Assembly: GCA_016703645.1 (NCBI GenBank) | Contig: JADJBR010000007.1 | Coordinates: 1,364,001-1,428,000 of the forward strand | Length of the DNA stretch: 64,000 nucleotides | Direction: 5' to 3' | Source of the DNA: Zoogloea sp. | GTDB taxonomy: Bacteria > Pseudomonadota > Gammaproteobacteria > Burkholderiales > Rhodocyclaceae | Made by a program: the position numbers and the translations under genes | Part shown: positions 17,332 to 26,664 of the stretch, in pieces | How the letters are laid out: each line of letters begins with the position of its first letter | Position numbering within the stretch: position 1 is the stretch's first letter | Notes under the pieces: model-generated | What the model saw: only the letters and a program-made list of their open reading frames with translations | What the model was told of the DNA's origin: nothing | Database searches by the model: none

Positions 17332-18363
17332 ATGCTCCGACTCCACCCCGGGCGCCTCGCCGCTGCCCTCGTCCTGGCCCTCCTCACGGCCTCCGCGCCC
17401 GCCCTCGCCGGCAAGACCCTGGAGGCCATCAAGGCCAAGGGCCAGATCGCCTGTGGCGTCAGCACCGGCGTGATCGGCTTCTCCGCCGCTGATAGCCAGG
17501 GGCAGTGGAAGGGGCTGGACGTGGACGTGTGCAAGGCCATCGCCGCCGCCGTACTGGGCGACCCGAACAAGGTACGCTGGGTCCCCCTCAGTTCCCAGCA
17601 GCGTTTCACGGCGATCCAGTCCGGCGAGGTGGACATCCTGTCCCGCAACACCACCTGGAGCCTGACCCGCGATGCCGCCCTGGGCCTGCACTTCGCCGGG
17701 GTCAGCTATTACGACGGCCAGGGATTTCTCGTCCCGAAGAAGCTCAAGGTGACGAGCGCAAAGCAGTTGAACAACGCCGAGGTGTGCGTGCAGTCGGGCA
17801 CCACCACCGAGAAGAACCTGGCCGACTACGCCCGGGCCCAGGGCATCAAGCTCAAGCCGGTGGTCTTCGACAAGTTCGAGGCCTCCATCAAGGCCTTCTT
17901 CAGCGGCCGCTGCCAGGCCTATACCACCGACGCCTCGGCCCTGGCCTTCATCCGCAGCAAGGAAGCGCCGGTGCCCGACGACTACCTGGTGCTGCCCGAG
18001 ATCATCTCCAAGGAGCCCCTGGGCCCGGCCGTGCGGCGCGGTGACGACGAATGGTTCGCGATCGTCAAATGGACGGTCAACGCCCTGATCGAGGCCGAGG
18101 AGCTGGGCATCACCCAGGCCCGGGTGGACAGCCTGAAGGCCTCCCCCGACCCGGCCCTGCAGCGCTTTCTGGGCGTGGGTGAAGACCTGGGCAAGAGCCT
18201 GGGCCTCGACCGGGAGTGGGCCGCCCGGGCGGTGAAGGCCGTCGGCAACTACGGCGAAATCTTCAACCGCAACGTGGGGGCCGACTCACCCCTGAAGCTG
18301 CCCCGGGGCCTCAACGCCCAGTGGAACAAGGGCGGCATCCTGTACGCCCCGCCCCTGCGCTGA
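17332..18363 (+). CDS. Amino-acid ABC transporter substrate-binding protein (AapJ/BztA-like)
   Basis: A 343-residue periplasmic solute-binding protein. The ATG at 17332 gives a clean signal peptide ending in APALA, followed by KTLEAIKAKGQIACGVSTGVIGFS, the hallmark start of the general L-amino-acid binding proteins AapJ/BztA. The type 3 binding-protein fold continues with LDVDVCKAIAAAVLGD, VQSGTTTEKNLADYA and DASALAFIRS. It starts straight after the terminator of the efflux operon, leaving almost no leader, so its promoter must lie within or before that hairpin. It is followed by two permease genes with spacings of 3 and -4 bases. Confidence 0.9.
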   Translation: MLRLHPGRLAAALVLALLTASAPALAGKTLEAIKAKGQIACGVSTGVIGFSAADSQGQWKGLDVDVCKAIAAAVLGDPNKVRWVPLSSQQRFTAIQSGEVDILSRNTTWSLTRDAALGLHFAGVSYYDGQGFLVPKKLKVTSAKQLNNAEVCVQSGTTTEKNLADYARAQGIKLKPVVFDKFEASIKAFFSGRCQAYTTDASALAFIRSKEAPVPDDYLVLPEIISKEPLGPAVRRGDDEWFAIVKWTVNALIEAEELGITQARVDSLKASPDPALQRFLGVGEDLGKSLGLDREWAARAVKAVGNYGEIFNRNVGADSPLKLPRGLNAQWNKGGILYAPPLR

Positions 18364-18366
18364 ACC

Positions 18367-19320
18367 ATGGCCCGCCGCAGCCTCGCCTGGCAGGCGCTGA
18401 TCCTTGCCAGCCTCGCCCTGCTGGGCTGTTTGCTGGTGGACACCACCGCCAGCCGGCTCCAGGAACGGGGCATCCGCAGCGGCTTCGACTTCCTGCTCGA
18501 GCCCGCCGGTTTCGCCCTCGGCGAGAGCCTGCTGCCCTTCGAGGCCAGTGACAGCACCCTGCGGGCCTTCGCCGCCGGGCTGCTCAACACCCTGCGCGTG
18601 GCCCTGCCGGGTGCGGTGCTGGCGGTGCTGATCGGCGTGATCGTGGGCTTCGGACGGCTGGCCGACAACCCGCTGGTGCGCGGGCTCGCCACCGCCTTTG
18701 TGAACGGGGTGCGCAATGTGCCCCTGCTGCTGCACCTGCTGGCCTGGTACTTCATTCTCACCGATCTGCTGCCGGCGGCCGATGCGGCCCTGCCCCTGGC
18801 GCCGGGGGTGTTCCTCAGCAAATCCGGGCTGGCCCTGCCCTGGTGGGGCGAGGCAGGCTGGGAAGTGCCGGTGCCGGCCGGCTTCGGCATCGACGGTGGC
18901 GCCCGCCTGACCCCCGAATACCTGGCTATGCTCATCGGCCTGTCCCTGTACGCCGCGGCCTACATCGCGGAGACCCTGCGCGGCGCCGTGCAGGCCCTGC
19001 CGCCGGGGCAGCGTCTGTCGGCCCTCGCCCTGGGCATGACACCCCGCCAGGCCTTTACGCTGGTGCTGCTGCCCCAGGCCTGGCGCGCCGCCCTGCCCCC
19101 GGTGACCAGCCAGCTCCTCAACCTGTTCAAGAACGCCTCCCTGGCGGTGGCCATCGGCTACCCGGATCTGGTGTCGGTGGCCGGCACCAGCCTCAACCAG
19201 ACCGGCCGCGCCATCGAATGCCTGGCCGTGGTGATCGCCGTGTACCTGCTGCTGTCGCTGCTGGCGGCGGCGCTCAGCCATGGGCTCGAACGGCGCAGCC
19301 TGCGCGGGATGCCGGCATGA
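18367..19320 (+). CDS. Amino-acid ABC transporter permease 1 (AapQ/BztB-like)
   Basis: A 317-residue inner-membrane permease of the HisM/GlnP class. The N-terminal anchor is followed by a periplasmic stretch with GFDFLLEPAGFALGES, typical of AapQ, then the permease core with VNGVRNVPLLLHLLAWYF and the EAA-type loop AVQALPPGQRLSALALGMTP near residues 210-230. With the next gene it would form the heterodimeric channel. The start lies three bases after the binding-protein stop. Confidence 0.88.
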   Translation: MARRSLAWQALILASLALLGCLLVDTTASRLQERGIRSGFDFLLEPAGFALGESLLPFEASDSTLRAFAAGLLNTLRVALPGAVLAVLIGVIVGFGRLADNPLVRGLATAFVNGVRNVPLLLHLLAWYFILTDLLPAADAALPLAPGVFLSKSGLALPWWGEAGWEVPVPAGFGIDGGARLTPEYLAMLIGLSLYAAAYIAETLRGAVQALPPGQRLSALALGMTPRQAFTLVLLPQAWRAALPPVTSQLLNLFKNASLAVAIGYPDLVSVAGTSLNQTGRAIECLAVVIAVYLLLSLLAAALSHGLERRSLRGMPA

Positions 19321-20345
19321 GGCTGGCCCACCTGCGCCGCACCCTGTTCGGTGATGCCCTGAACACGGCCTTGAGCCTGCTCGTGCTGGCCGCGGCCGTG
19401 CTGGCCCTGCCACCGCTGCTCGACTGGGCGGTGTTGAAGGCCCGCTTTGCCCCCGACGTGGCGGCCTGCGAAGCCCTCGACCATGCCGGCGCATGCTGGG
19501 GCGTGGTCGCCGAGAAGGCCCGCTTCATCCTCCTTGGCCGCTATCCCGCCGATGAAGCCTGGCGCCCCATGCTCGCCGCCGGACTGATCGCAGGCAGCTG
19601 GCTGGCCGCTGCCCATGGTGGACTGCGCGGCCGGGCCTTGCCCCTGGCCCTGCTGCTTCCCCCGCTGCTCGCCCTCCCACTGCTGGCCGGCGGCTTTGCC
19701 GGCCTCGGCAGCGTGCCCACCGAACTGTGGGGCGGCCTGCCCCTGACCCTGCTCCTCACCGGTGCGGGCATGGCCGGAGCGCTGCCCATCGGCATTGCCG
19801 TGGCTTATGGGCGCCGCTCGTCCCTGCCCCTGCTGCGCGGCCTGCTCACGGCCTATGTGGAGCTGGCCCGGGGGATTCCCCTGGTGGCTGCGCTGTTTAT
19901 CGCCTCCTTCCTGCTGCCCCTGTTCTTTCCCCAGGGCGTGGCGGTGGACATGCTGTGGCGGGTGCTCATCGCCATCGTGCTGTTCGCTGCGGCCTATCTG
20001 TCGGAGATCGTCCGCGGCGGCCTGCAGGCCTTTCCGGCCGGGCAGGTCAATGCGGCCTCGGCCCTGGGTTTCAGCCCCTGGCAGACCCAGCGCTGGATCG
20101 TGCTGCCCCAGGTCCTGCGCAACGTGGCCCCGTCCCTGGCCAACAGCGCCATCGCGCTGTTCAAGGACACGTCCCTGGTCACCATCGTCAGCCTCTACGA
20201 GCTGACCGGCGCCCTCGGTCTGGCCCTCTCCGGCGATGCCCAGTGGCGGCCCTTCTACCTCGAAGCCTGGCTCTTCATCGCCGCCATCTACTGGCTGGGC
20301 TGCGCCCTACTGGCCCGGATCAGCCGGCGTTTCGGCCAGGCCTGA
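19317..20345 (+). CDS. Amino-acid ABC transporter permease 2 (AapM/BztC-like)
   Basis: A 342-residue permease starting at the ATG that overlaps the previous stop in ATGA. It has multiple membrane spans, a long periplasmic loop containing CEALDHAGACWGVV, and the cytoplasmic EAA motif region GGLQAFPAGQVNAASALGFS near residue 240, followed by FKDTSLVTIVSLYELTGA. It pairs with the upstream permease. No ATP-binding subunit (AapP/BztD) follows; the next gene is a convergent LysR regulator whose 3' end overlaps this gene by 39 bases. The ATPase must be encoded elsewhere or shared. Confidence 0.88.
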   Translation: MRLAHLRRTLFGDALNTALSLLVLAAAVLALPPLLDWAVLKARFAPDVAACEALDHAGACWGVVAEKARFILLGRYPADEAWRPMLAAGLIAGSWLAAAHGGLRGRALPLALLLPPLLALPLLAGGFAGLGSVPTELWGGLPLTLLLTGAGMAGALPIGIAVAYGRRSSLPLLRGLLTAYVELARGIPLVAALFIASFLLPLFFPQGVAVDMLWRVLIAIVLFAAAYLSEIVRGGLQAFPAGQVNAASALGFSPWQTQRWIVLPQVLRNVAPSLANSAIALFKDTSLVTIVSLYELTGALGLALSGDAQWRPFYLEAWLFIAAIYWLGCALLARISRRFGQA

Positions 20346-21236
20346 CGCCCCCACTGCGGCACTGACGATCTCTGCCAGGCGGCGCACGCCAGGACCGCAC
20401 ATCTCCGGGTCGGCAAACACCAGGTACATATCGACATACCGCTCCTCGGCGCCACCGAGGGGCAGGATGCGCAGCCGGCCATCGTCCAGTTCACGGGCGA
20501 TCAGCGCTTCCGGATACCAGGCAAAGCCGTAGCCCGCAGCAGCCGCGGCAATGGACATGGCCATGCTGCTGAAGGTCCAGCGCTGCTCCACCTCGATGGT
20601 CTGGCTGCGGGAGCTGCGCGTCGAGCCGGTTTCCCGGACCATCAGATGGCGATGGGCACGCAGGTCCTTCTCACCGAGGGGTCGCCCGAGCCGATGCAGG
20701 GGATGCGCCGGGCTGGCTGCGGCCACCAGACGCATCCGCATCAAGGGCCGCCCCAGGAAGCCCGGCGGGACATGGGGCGTCACAGCCAGATCAGCCTTGC
20801 CACTGAGCAAGGCCTCGCCGGTGCCACCCATCACGGATTCGATCACCTCGACCCGGGTCCGCGGCGCCTCATCGCCAAAACGCGCCAGACAGTCCAGCAG
20901 CAGCCCAGGGGGGAAGAGGATCTCCACCGCCAGACCGACCTCCGCCTCCCAACCCGCAGAGAGTTTGCGGGCCATCTGCTCCAGGTCGCCCGCCTCGCCC
21001 ACCAGGGCCAGGGCCCGCCGGTAGAGCATGCGGCCGGTGGCGGTGAGCACCGCCTTGCGGCCCTGGATCTCGAAGGCCTGGACGCCCAGCTGCGATTCGA
21101 TCTTCTGGACTGCGTAGGTGACGGCGGACTGGCTCTTGTGCAAAGCCTCGGCGGCCTGGGCGTAGCCCCCGGCCTCGACCACCGCGATCAGGGCTCGCCA
21201 CTGTTCGAGGGACACATGGGGCACGGGCTGAATCAT
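20307..21236 (-). CDS. LysR-family regulator divergent from azoR-pirin
   Basis: A 309-residue LysR protein. The HTH covers about residues 8-67 (VSLEQWRALIAVVEAGGYAQ, SQSAVTYAVQKIESQLG), followed by a periplasmic-binding-type effector domain. It is divergent from azoR over 96 bases containing AT-rich sequence near 21240-21300, the expected position for its operator. Its last 39 bases overlap the 3' end of the amino-acid permease gene on the other strand. Control of azoR and the pirin gene is the likely function, by analogy with other LysR-azoreductase pairs. Confidence 0.88.
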   Translation of the reverse strand: MIQPVPHVSLEQWRALIAVVEAGGYAQAAEALHKSQSAVTYAVQKIESQLGVQAFEIQGRKAVLTATGRMLYRRALALVGEAGDLEQMARKLSAGWEAEVGLAVEILFPPGLLLDCLARFGDEAPRTRVEVIESVMGGTGEALLSGKADLAVTPHVPPGFLGRPLMRMRLVAAASPAHPLHRLGRPLGEKDLRAHRHLMVRETGSTRSSRSQTIEVEQRWTFSSMAMSIAAAAAGYGFAWYPEALIARELDDGRLRILPLGGAEERYVDMYLVFADPEMCGPGVRRLAEIVSAAVGASGLAETPADPGQ

Positions 21237-21332
21237 CTGATTATTCGATTGTTTAAAACGAAATCTTCGTCTTTTTTATCTCTCTGGTAAATCATTTAAT
21301 ACCCCCATCGACACCCCACACGGAGAACCACC

Positions 21333-21935
21333 ATGACCACCCTGCTCAAGATCAACGCCAGCCTGTTTTCCACCCAAGGTCAGTCCAGCCAGCTCGCCGA
21401 GCGCTTCGTGGCCGCCCGCCTGGCCGCCACCCCCGGGCTGAAAGTCATCAGCCGTGACCTGGGCGCCGAGCCGGTGCCCCACCTGGATGCCGCCCGCTTC
21501 CTGTCCTTCCTGGCCAAGCCCGAAGAACGCAGCGCCGAGCAGCAGGCCGTCGTCGCCTACTCCGACGCCCTGATCGAGGAACTACGCCAGGCCGACGAGA
21601 TCGTGATCGGCCTGCCCATGTACAACTTCGGCGTGCCTTCCACCCTGAAGGCCTGGTTCGACCACATCGCCCGCGCCGGCGTGACCTTCCGCTACACCGC
21701 CACCGGCCCGGAAGGCCTGCTCACCGGCAAGAAGGTGACCATCTTCGCTGCACGTGGCGGGCTGTACGCCGGCACCCCGAAGGACAGCCAGACCACCTAC
21801 GTGCGTGACTTCCTGGCCTTCATCGGCATCACCGACGTGGAATTTGTTTACGCTGAAGGCCTGAACATGGGCGACGAGAGCAAGGCCGCCGCCCTCACCG
21901 CCGCCCATGGCAAGCTTGCCGAACTCGCCGCCTGA
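21333..21935 (+). CDS. azoR: FMN-dependent NADH-azoreductase
   Basis: A 200-residue flavodoxin-like quinone/azo reductase, the usual length for AzoR. The N-terminal LLKINASLFSTQGQSSQLAE forms the phosphate-binding region, LPMYNFGVPSTLKAWFDHIA is the family signature near residues 95-114, and ARGGLYAG near 145-152 contacts the flavin. It reduces quinones and azo compounds with two electrons from NADH, protecting against thiol-reactive electrophiles. GGAGAACC precedes the start. It is probably co-transcribed with the pirin gene 14 bases downstream and regulated by the divergent LysR. Confidence 0.93.
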   Translation: MTTLLKINASLFSTQGQSSQLAERFVAARLAATPGLKVISRDLGAEPVPHLDAARFLSFLAKPEERSAEQQAVVAYSDALIEELRQADEIVIGLPMYNFGVPSTLKAWFDHIARAGVTFRYTATGPEGLLTGKKVTIFAARGGLYAGTPKDSQTTYVRDFLAFIGITDVEFVYAEGLNMGDESKAAALTAAHGKLAELAA

Positions 21936-21949
21936 ACAAGGAGAACACC

Positions 21950-22807
21950 ATGAGCACCCGCAGCCTCACCCGGATCATCCCGTCCATCCCCGTCTCCGAT
22001 GGTGCCGGCGTCAAGCTCAGGCGCAGCCTGGGCCAGAGCCAGGGGCTGCGGCTCGATCCCTTCCTGATGCTCGACGAGTTCGCCTCGGACAATCCGGACG
22101 ACTACATCGCGGGCTTTCCGCCCCACCCGCACCGGGGTTTCGAGACGGTGACCTACATGCTGGCCGGTGACTTCGAACACGAGGATCACCTGGGCCACAA
22201 GGGCAACCTGCGGGGTGGCGGTGCCCAGTGGATGACCGCCGGACGGGGCATCATCCACTCGGAGATGCCCCTTCAGGAAAGTGGCCGCCTGCATGGCTTC
22301 CAGTTCTGGATCAATCTGCCGGCCAAGGAGAAGATGAAGCCCGCCGCCTACAGGGACATCCAGCCCGAGGAGATCCCCGAGGTGACGATCGATGGCGGCA
22401 GCGTGAAGGTGGTGGCTGGCAGGCTCGAGACAGCCGACGGGCGGACGGCCGACGGCCCGATCCAGGGGCTGAGCACCGCCCCGCTGTTTCTGGATGTGCG
22501 CCTGGAGGCCGGTGCCCGCTTCACCCAGTCGGTTGCCGACGGGCACTCGGCCTTCCTCTATCCCTACTCGGGCAGCCTGCACGTGGGCGCGGGCGACGGG
22601 CGCACCCTTCCGAATCGCCAGGCCGGTGTGTTGTCCGACGGAGACAGCATCGAGGTGCAGGCCGGTGAGGATGGAGGCCATTTCCTGCTGCTGGCAGCGC
22701 GCCCCATCGGCGAGCCGGTGGTGCAGTACGGCCCCTTCGTGATGAATACCCGGGAAGAGATTGAACAGGCGCTGGCGGATTACCGGGACGGCAGGCTGAC
22801 CGCGTAA
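21950..22807 (+). CDS. Pirin-family bicupin protein
   Basis: A 285-residue pirin. The N-terminal cupin has the conserved FLMLDEF, PHPHRGFETVTYMLAG and RGIIHSEMP motifs (about residues 40-105), giving the three histidines and glutamate that bind one metal, and GFQFWINLP follows. The C-terminal cupin is present but less conserved. Bacterial pirins of this kind can act as quercetin 2,3-dioxygenases or redox regulators; the substrate here is unknown. The AAGGAGAA site and short spacing place it in the azoR operon. Confidence 0.92.
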   Translation: MSTRSLTRIIPSIPVSDGAGVKLRRSLGQSQGLRLDPFLMLDEFASDNPDDYIAGFPPHPHRGFETVTYMLAGDFEHEDHLGHKGNLRGGGAQWMTAGRGIIHSEMPLQESGRLHGFQFWINLPAKEKMKPAAYRDIQPEEIPEVTIDGGSVKVVAGRLETADGRTADGPIQGLSTAPLFLDVRLEAGARFTQSVADGHSAFLYPYSGSLHVGAGDGRTLPNRQAGVLSDGDSIEVQAGEDGGHFLLLAARPIGEPVVQYGPFVMNTREEIEQALADYRDGRLTA

Positions 22808-22833
22808 GCCCCTGCAACCCACTCAGAGCGGGT

Positions 22834-22906
22834 GGATAAGTCGACTGCGCGGGCCGGCTTCTCCCCGGGGACGCTCGCCCTGCCCCTTCGGAGCGAACTC
22901 GAACCG
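22834..22906 (-). repeat. Dispersed intergenic repeat, copy A (divergent)
   Basis: Read on the minus strand this starts GGTTCGAGTTCGCTCCG and ends GGCCCGCGCAGTCGACTTA. It matches the outer parts of copies at 24745-24832 and 37539-37629. It fills the gap between the pirin gene and the HD-GYP gene, which converge. It is the most diverged of the three copies. Confidence 0.55.
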
Positions 22907-22931
22907 CCCACTACAGCTTTTTCATACCCGC

Positions 22932-24085
22932 TCAGGCGACGGATTCGTGGTCGGGCTCATCGCGGAAGTTGCGGGCAATTGAGGCGAACTCGCCTGCGAC
23001 CTGACACATGGCATCAACAATGTCGGGATCGAAGTGGCTGCCCCGCTCCTCAACGATCATGGCGAGGGCTTGTTCATGGGGAAAGGGCGGCTTGTAAACG
23101 CGGCGGGAGATCAGCGCGTCGTACACGTCGGCCACCGCCATGAGCCGGGCTGAAAGGGGTATGGCGTCCCCGGATACACCCAGGGGATATCCGCGCCATC
23201 CCAGCGTTCGTGGTGCCCATAGGCAATTTCGGCCGCATAGCGAAGGAAGGACGCGTCAGCCGAATCACCCAGGGCTTTTTCGGCCTGAAGGATAGCGTTG
23301 CGCCCGTACTCGCAGTGCTGCTTCATGATCACCCACTCATCCGGGGTGAGCTTGCCCTTTTTGAGAAGGATCGCATCCGGCGTGGCCACCTTGCCGACAT
23401 CGTGGAGGGGAGCCGACTTGAACAGTAGCTGGATGACCTCCTCGTCAAGCTCGGCTCGGAAACGCGGGTGATCGCGCAGCGCTTCCGCAAGAATGCGCAC
23501 GTAGTGCTGGGTACGCCGGATGTGGTTCCCGGTTTCATTGTCGCGGGCCTCGGCCAGTGCGCAGAAAGCCGTGATGGTGGCTGCCTGGGCCGCAATGACT
23601 TCTTGTTTGCTGGCCACCAAGCGGCGCGACTGCTCACTGATCTCGGCGGTGCGCTCGGCCACCAGAAGCTCAAGGTCGGCGTTACGCCGCTCCAGTGCCC
23701 GGGTGGCCCGTGACAGGGCGAGGTGGGTACGAACCCGGGCCATGACAACGGCGGGAGATATGGGCTTGTGGATGAAGTCCTCGGCACCCAACGAGAAACC
23801 CAGCTCCTCATCCTCGGGACGATCCAGGCCCGTCAGGAACATCACGGGAATCATGCGGGTGGATTCAGATGACTTGAGACGTCGACAGACCTCGAAACCG
23901 TCGATCTCCGGCATCATCACATCCAGCAGGATGATATCCGCAACACCCCCTCCTGCCAGATAGCTCAGGGCGTCGGGCCCGCTGGTGGCAGGATGCACGT
24001 CGTAGTACTCGGAAAGTACGTCCTCGAGGATCAGCAGGTTGTCAGCCTGATCATCCACAATCAGCACATGGGCGCGCTGTTTCAT
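22932..24085 (-). pseudogene. Response regulator with HD-GYP domain, frameshifted inside the GYP motif
   Basis: The gene begins at the ATG at 24085 with a receiver domain (HVLIVDDQADN, phosphoacceptor Asp in IILLDVMMPEIDG near residue 55, KPIS near 105), a coiled linker (about 130-175) and an HD-GYP domain with LFKSAPLHDVGKVATPD near 230. At GGHHERWDG the frame should continue SGYPLGVSGDAIPLSARLMA, but one base is missing near 23193-23198 and the main frame ends 23 codons later. The correct continuation is open in the neighbouring frame to the stop at 22932. Restoring one base gives 384 codons. HD-GYP proteins degrade cyclic-di-GMP. It is either a genuine pseudogene or a sequencing error; the flanking frames show no other damage. 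Confidence 0.85.
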
Positions 24086-24206
24086 GCCTTGCTTCCACCT
24101 TCGTGTTGTCGTCCGGTTAGACAACGGCCTGTCGTCCCTGTTCTATAGCTAAAGAAACCACTTTCGGCGACCCTCCCGGTTCAATTCGCCCATCATCCAC
24201 AAATCC

Positions 24207-24728
24207 ATGGCCCTGATACACAGCTTTCCGCCCGCCGTGACGCCCGATGCGCACACCCTCATCCTCGGCAGTATGCCGGGCGACGCTTCGCTTCGTGCGG
24301 GTGAATACTATGCAAATCCGAGAAACCACTTCTGGCAAATTCTGGGGGTGCTGGTTGGCGCCGGCCCCGATCTTCCCTATCCGGAACGCCTTTCGAAATT
24401 GACCGGGGCGGGTTTCGCCCTGTGGGACGTCCTTCAAAGCTGTGAACGGCAGGGAAGCCTGGACAGCAGCATCGTTCCGTCCAGCATCACACCCAATGAC
24501 TTCACCACCTTCCTGACCACCTACCGGGGCGTGCAACGTATCTTCTTCAACGGTACGGCGGCGGAAACCGCATTCCGCCGTCACGTGATACCGGTCTTGC
24601 CGTCGCTGTCGTGCAGTCTGTGCCGACTACCTTCGACCAGCCCCGCCAATGCCCGCTTCACGCTCCAGCGTCACCTTGATGCATGGCAGATTCTTCGCGC
24701 CGACGCTCCGACGCGTCAGGGCAGGTAA
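24207..24728 (+). CDS. Hypoxanthine/uracil-type DNA glycosylase (UDG superfamily)
   Basis: A 173-residue member of the uracil-DNA glycosylase superfamily. Motif 1 is LILGSMPGDASLRAGEYYAN followed by PRNHFW near residues 17-43; motif 2 is LPSTSPANA near 142-150. The GSMPG and YYANPRNHFW pattern is typical of the DNA-deoxyinosine (hypoxanthine) glycosylase branch (family 6), which starts base-excision repair of deaminated adenine. The substrate is inferred from family motifs. It stands alone, co-directional with nothing nearby, and is convergent with phaC across a dispersed repeat. Confidence 0.85.
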   Translation: MALIHSFPPAVTPDAHTLILGSMPGDASLRAGEYYANPRNHFWQILGVLVGAGPDLPYPERLSKLTGAGFALWDVLQSCERQGSLDSSIVPSSITPNDFTTFLTTYRGVQRIFFNGTAAETAFRRHVIPVLPSLSCSLCRLPSTSPANARFTLQRHLDAWQILRADAPTRQGR

Positions 24729-24744
24729 GGAAGTGGTAGCAAGT

Positions 24745-24832
24745 GGTTCGAATTCGCACCGGGATGCACAGCCATACCCTGCGCACGGTGAGCATCCCAG
24801 GGGCGAACTCGGGCCGCCAGCAGATCTGCTGG
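24745..24832 (+). repeat. Dispersed intergenic repeat, copy B
   Basis: It begins GTTCGAATTCGCACCGGGA and ends CTCGGGCCGCCAGCAGATC. Both ends match copy C on the opposite strand almost base for base, while the centre differs. The end CCAGCAGATCTGCTGG is palindromic in this copy. It lies between the convergent glycosylase and phaC genes, so it may act as a terminator or REP-like element. Confidence 0.65.
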
Positions 24833-24839
24833 CGCGCTT

Positions 24840-26573
24840 TCAGTGCTCCAATACATAGGTGCCCGGCGCATCGGCCAGAGCCGGATAAGCCTTGCTCGAG
24901 AACGGTGCTGCATCCACCAGTTCCCCCGCCAGGGGCCTGAGCCAGGCCATCCAATCCTCCCACCAGCTACCGGCATTCTCGACCGCAACGCTTCTCCAGG
25001 CCTCAGCGCTATCGCTGCGCCGCGCCGGCGCCACCCAGAACGAGCGTTTCGGAGGCTTGACCGGAGGATTGACGATTCCCAGGATATGCCCCGAACTGGA
25101 CAGGACGAATCGCTTTGGTCCGGCCACATAGTTCATGGTGCGGAAGGTCTGCCGCCAGGGCGCAATGTGGTCATCCTCCGCTGCGACGGCGTAGACCGGC
25201 TGGACAATGGCCCCCAGGTTGATGGGCTCACCCGCGACCGTCAGGGCATCGTTCTCGATCAGCCGGTTGTGCAGATACAGCTCGCGCAAGTACCAGGAAT
25301 GCATGGCGCAGGGCATTCGCGTGGTGTCCATGTTCCAGTACAGCACGTCAAACGGGGGTGGCGTTTCGCCATACAACCACCCATGGACGATGTAATGCCA
25401 TATCAGGCTGTTGGAGCGCAGGAGCCGGAAGGACGAGGCCATCTCGGCACCGTCCAGGTAGCCCTTCCGCTCCATGTTCTGGGTGATGAAGCGAATACTG
25501 CCCTCATCAACGAAGACTTCGATGTCGCCCGGCTTATGGAAGTCCACCAGGGTGGTAAACAGGGTGAAGTGTGCGACCGGAACCTCATCGGCGGCGAAAT
25601 GGCGGTTTGCCCACGCCATATAGGTGCTTAGCGCCGTGCCACCGATACAGTAGCCCACCGCATGCACCTTGGCCGCCCCTGTGACCCCCCTCGCCGTATC
25701 GACCAGGGCCTGAACACCCTCGACAAGATAGTCGTCGAAGCGCACATCACGCATTTCCTCGCCGGGGTTCTTCCAGCTTGTGATGAAGACCTCGAACCCC
25801 TGATCAAGCAGGAAGCGGATCATGCTCTTCCTCGGATTGAGATCGAGAATGTAGAACTTGTTGATCCAGGGGGTGACGATGACGATGGGTGTGCGATGAA
25901 CTTGTTCGCGTGTGGGGGTATAGCGAATGACCTCGAGCAGACGGTTACGGAACACCACCTTTCCAGGCGTCGTCGCCAGATTCTCTCCCACCTTGAAGTC
26001 ATCCGGGTCCGTCATCCGCACATTGCCGGCTTCCACGTCCGCCAGGAAATTGCGGAAGCCCCTCGCCAGACTTTCGCCCTTTGACTCAACCGCCAGGCGC
26101 ATGGCGACCGGGTTGGTCCACAGGAAGTTCGGCGGCGCGACGGCATTCAGCCAGTTACGCCACCAGAAGGCCGCGCGGCGTCGCTCCTTCTGGGAAAGAC
26201 CCGGCGTGTCATACAGCATGTCCTGCACGTGGTGAGTGAATACCAGATACCACTCCTTGGCGACGTCCCATGTGGGTGACTCGACCCACACCGGATCGGC
26301 GAAACGTGGATCGTCGCCATGGGGCGTGACGGGGTCTGGGCTGGGAAGACCCAGCATGCGCCGCCAGCTATGCCATTGGAGCTCCCACAGGCTGGCCGAC
26401 ACCTTCGCCATCGCTTCGGTCAACTCCTGGGGATGCGCAGCCCAGGCAAGTTGCGCATGAAGCAGCGGAGCAGCCATGCCAAGGGGGTCAATGGACGACT
26501 CCACCGTATCGTGGAATTGCTGCATCGACTTACGCGCCAGGTCAATGGGGGGCGCAAATCCGTGACGGGTCAT
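24840..26573 (-). CDS. phaC: Class I poly(3-hydroxyalkanoate) synthase
   Basis: A 577-residue PHA synthase, which polymerises 3-hydroxyacyl-CoA into storage polyester on granules. The N-terminal domain includes PPNFLWTNPVAMRLAVES, followed by the alpha/beta-hydrolase core. The lipase-like box GYCIGG carries the catalytic Cys near residue 309, with downstream VYAVAAEDDHIAPWRQ (Asp) and SSSGHILGIVNPP (His) completing the triad. The ATG at 26573 is chosen for its AGGAG site; longer frames have none. No phaA or phaB is adjacent. It is divergent from a universal stress gene with an anaerobic-type promoter, suggesting a shared response to oxygen limitation. Confidence 0.95.
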   Translation of the reverse strand: MTRHGFAPPIDLARKSMQQFHDTVESSIDPLGMAAPLLHAQLAWAAHPQELTEAMAKVSASLWELQWHSWRRMLGLPSPDPVTPHGDDPRFADPVWVESPTWDVAKEWYLVFTHHVQDMLYDTPGLSQKERRRAAFWWRNWLNAVAPPNFLWTNPVAMRLAVESKGESLARGFRNFLADVEAGNVRMTDPDDFKVGENLATTPGKVVFRNRLLEVIRYTPTREQVHRTPIVIVTPWINKFYILDLNPRKSMIRFLLDQGFEVFITSWKNPGEEMRDVRFDDYLVEGVQALVDTARGVTGAAKVHAVGYCIGGTALSTYMAWANRHFAADEVPVAHFTLFTTLVDFHKPGDIEVFVDEGSIRFITQNMERKGYLDGAEMASSFRLLRSNSLIWHYIVHGWLYGETPPPFDVLYWNMDTTRMPCAMHSWYLRELYLHNRLIENDALTVAGEPINLGAIVQPVYAVAAEDDHIAPWRQTFRTMNYVAGPKRFVLSSSGHILGIVNPPVKPPKRSFWVAPARRSDSAEAWRSVAVENAGSWWEDWMAWLRPLAGELVDAAPFSSKAYPALADAPGTYVLEH

Positions 26574-26664
26574 GATGCTCACTCCTGAAGATCGTGATTC
26601 GGGTCCGCATTCTTGACATCGGACTCCTTGAGTTGAATCCTGAGCCTGCCTGAGTGCGTCGCGC

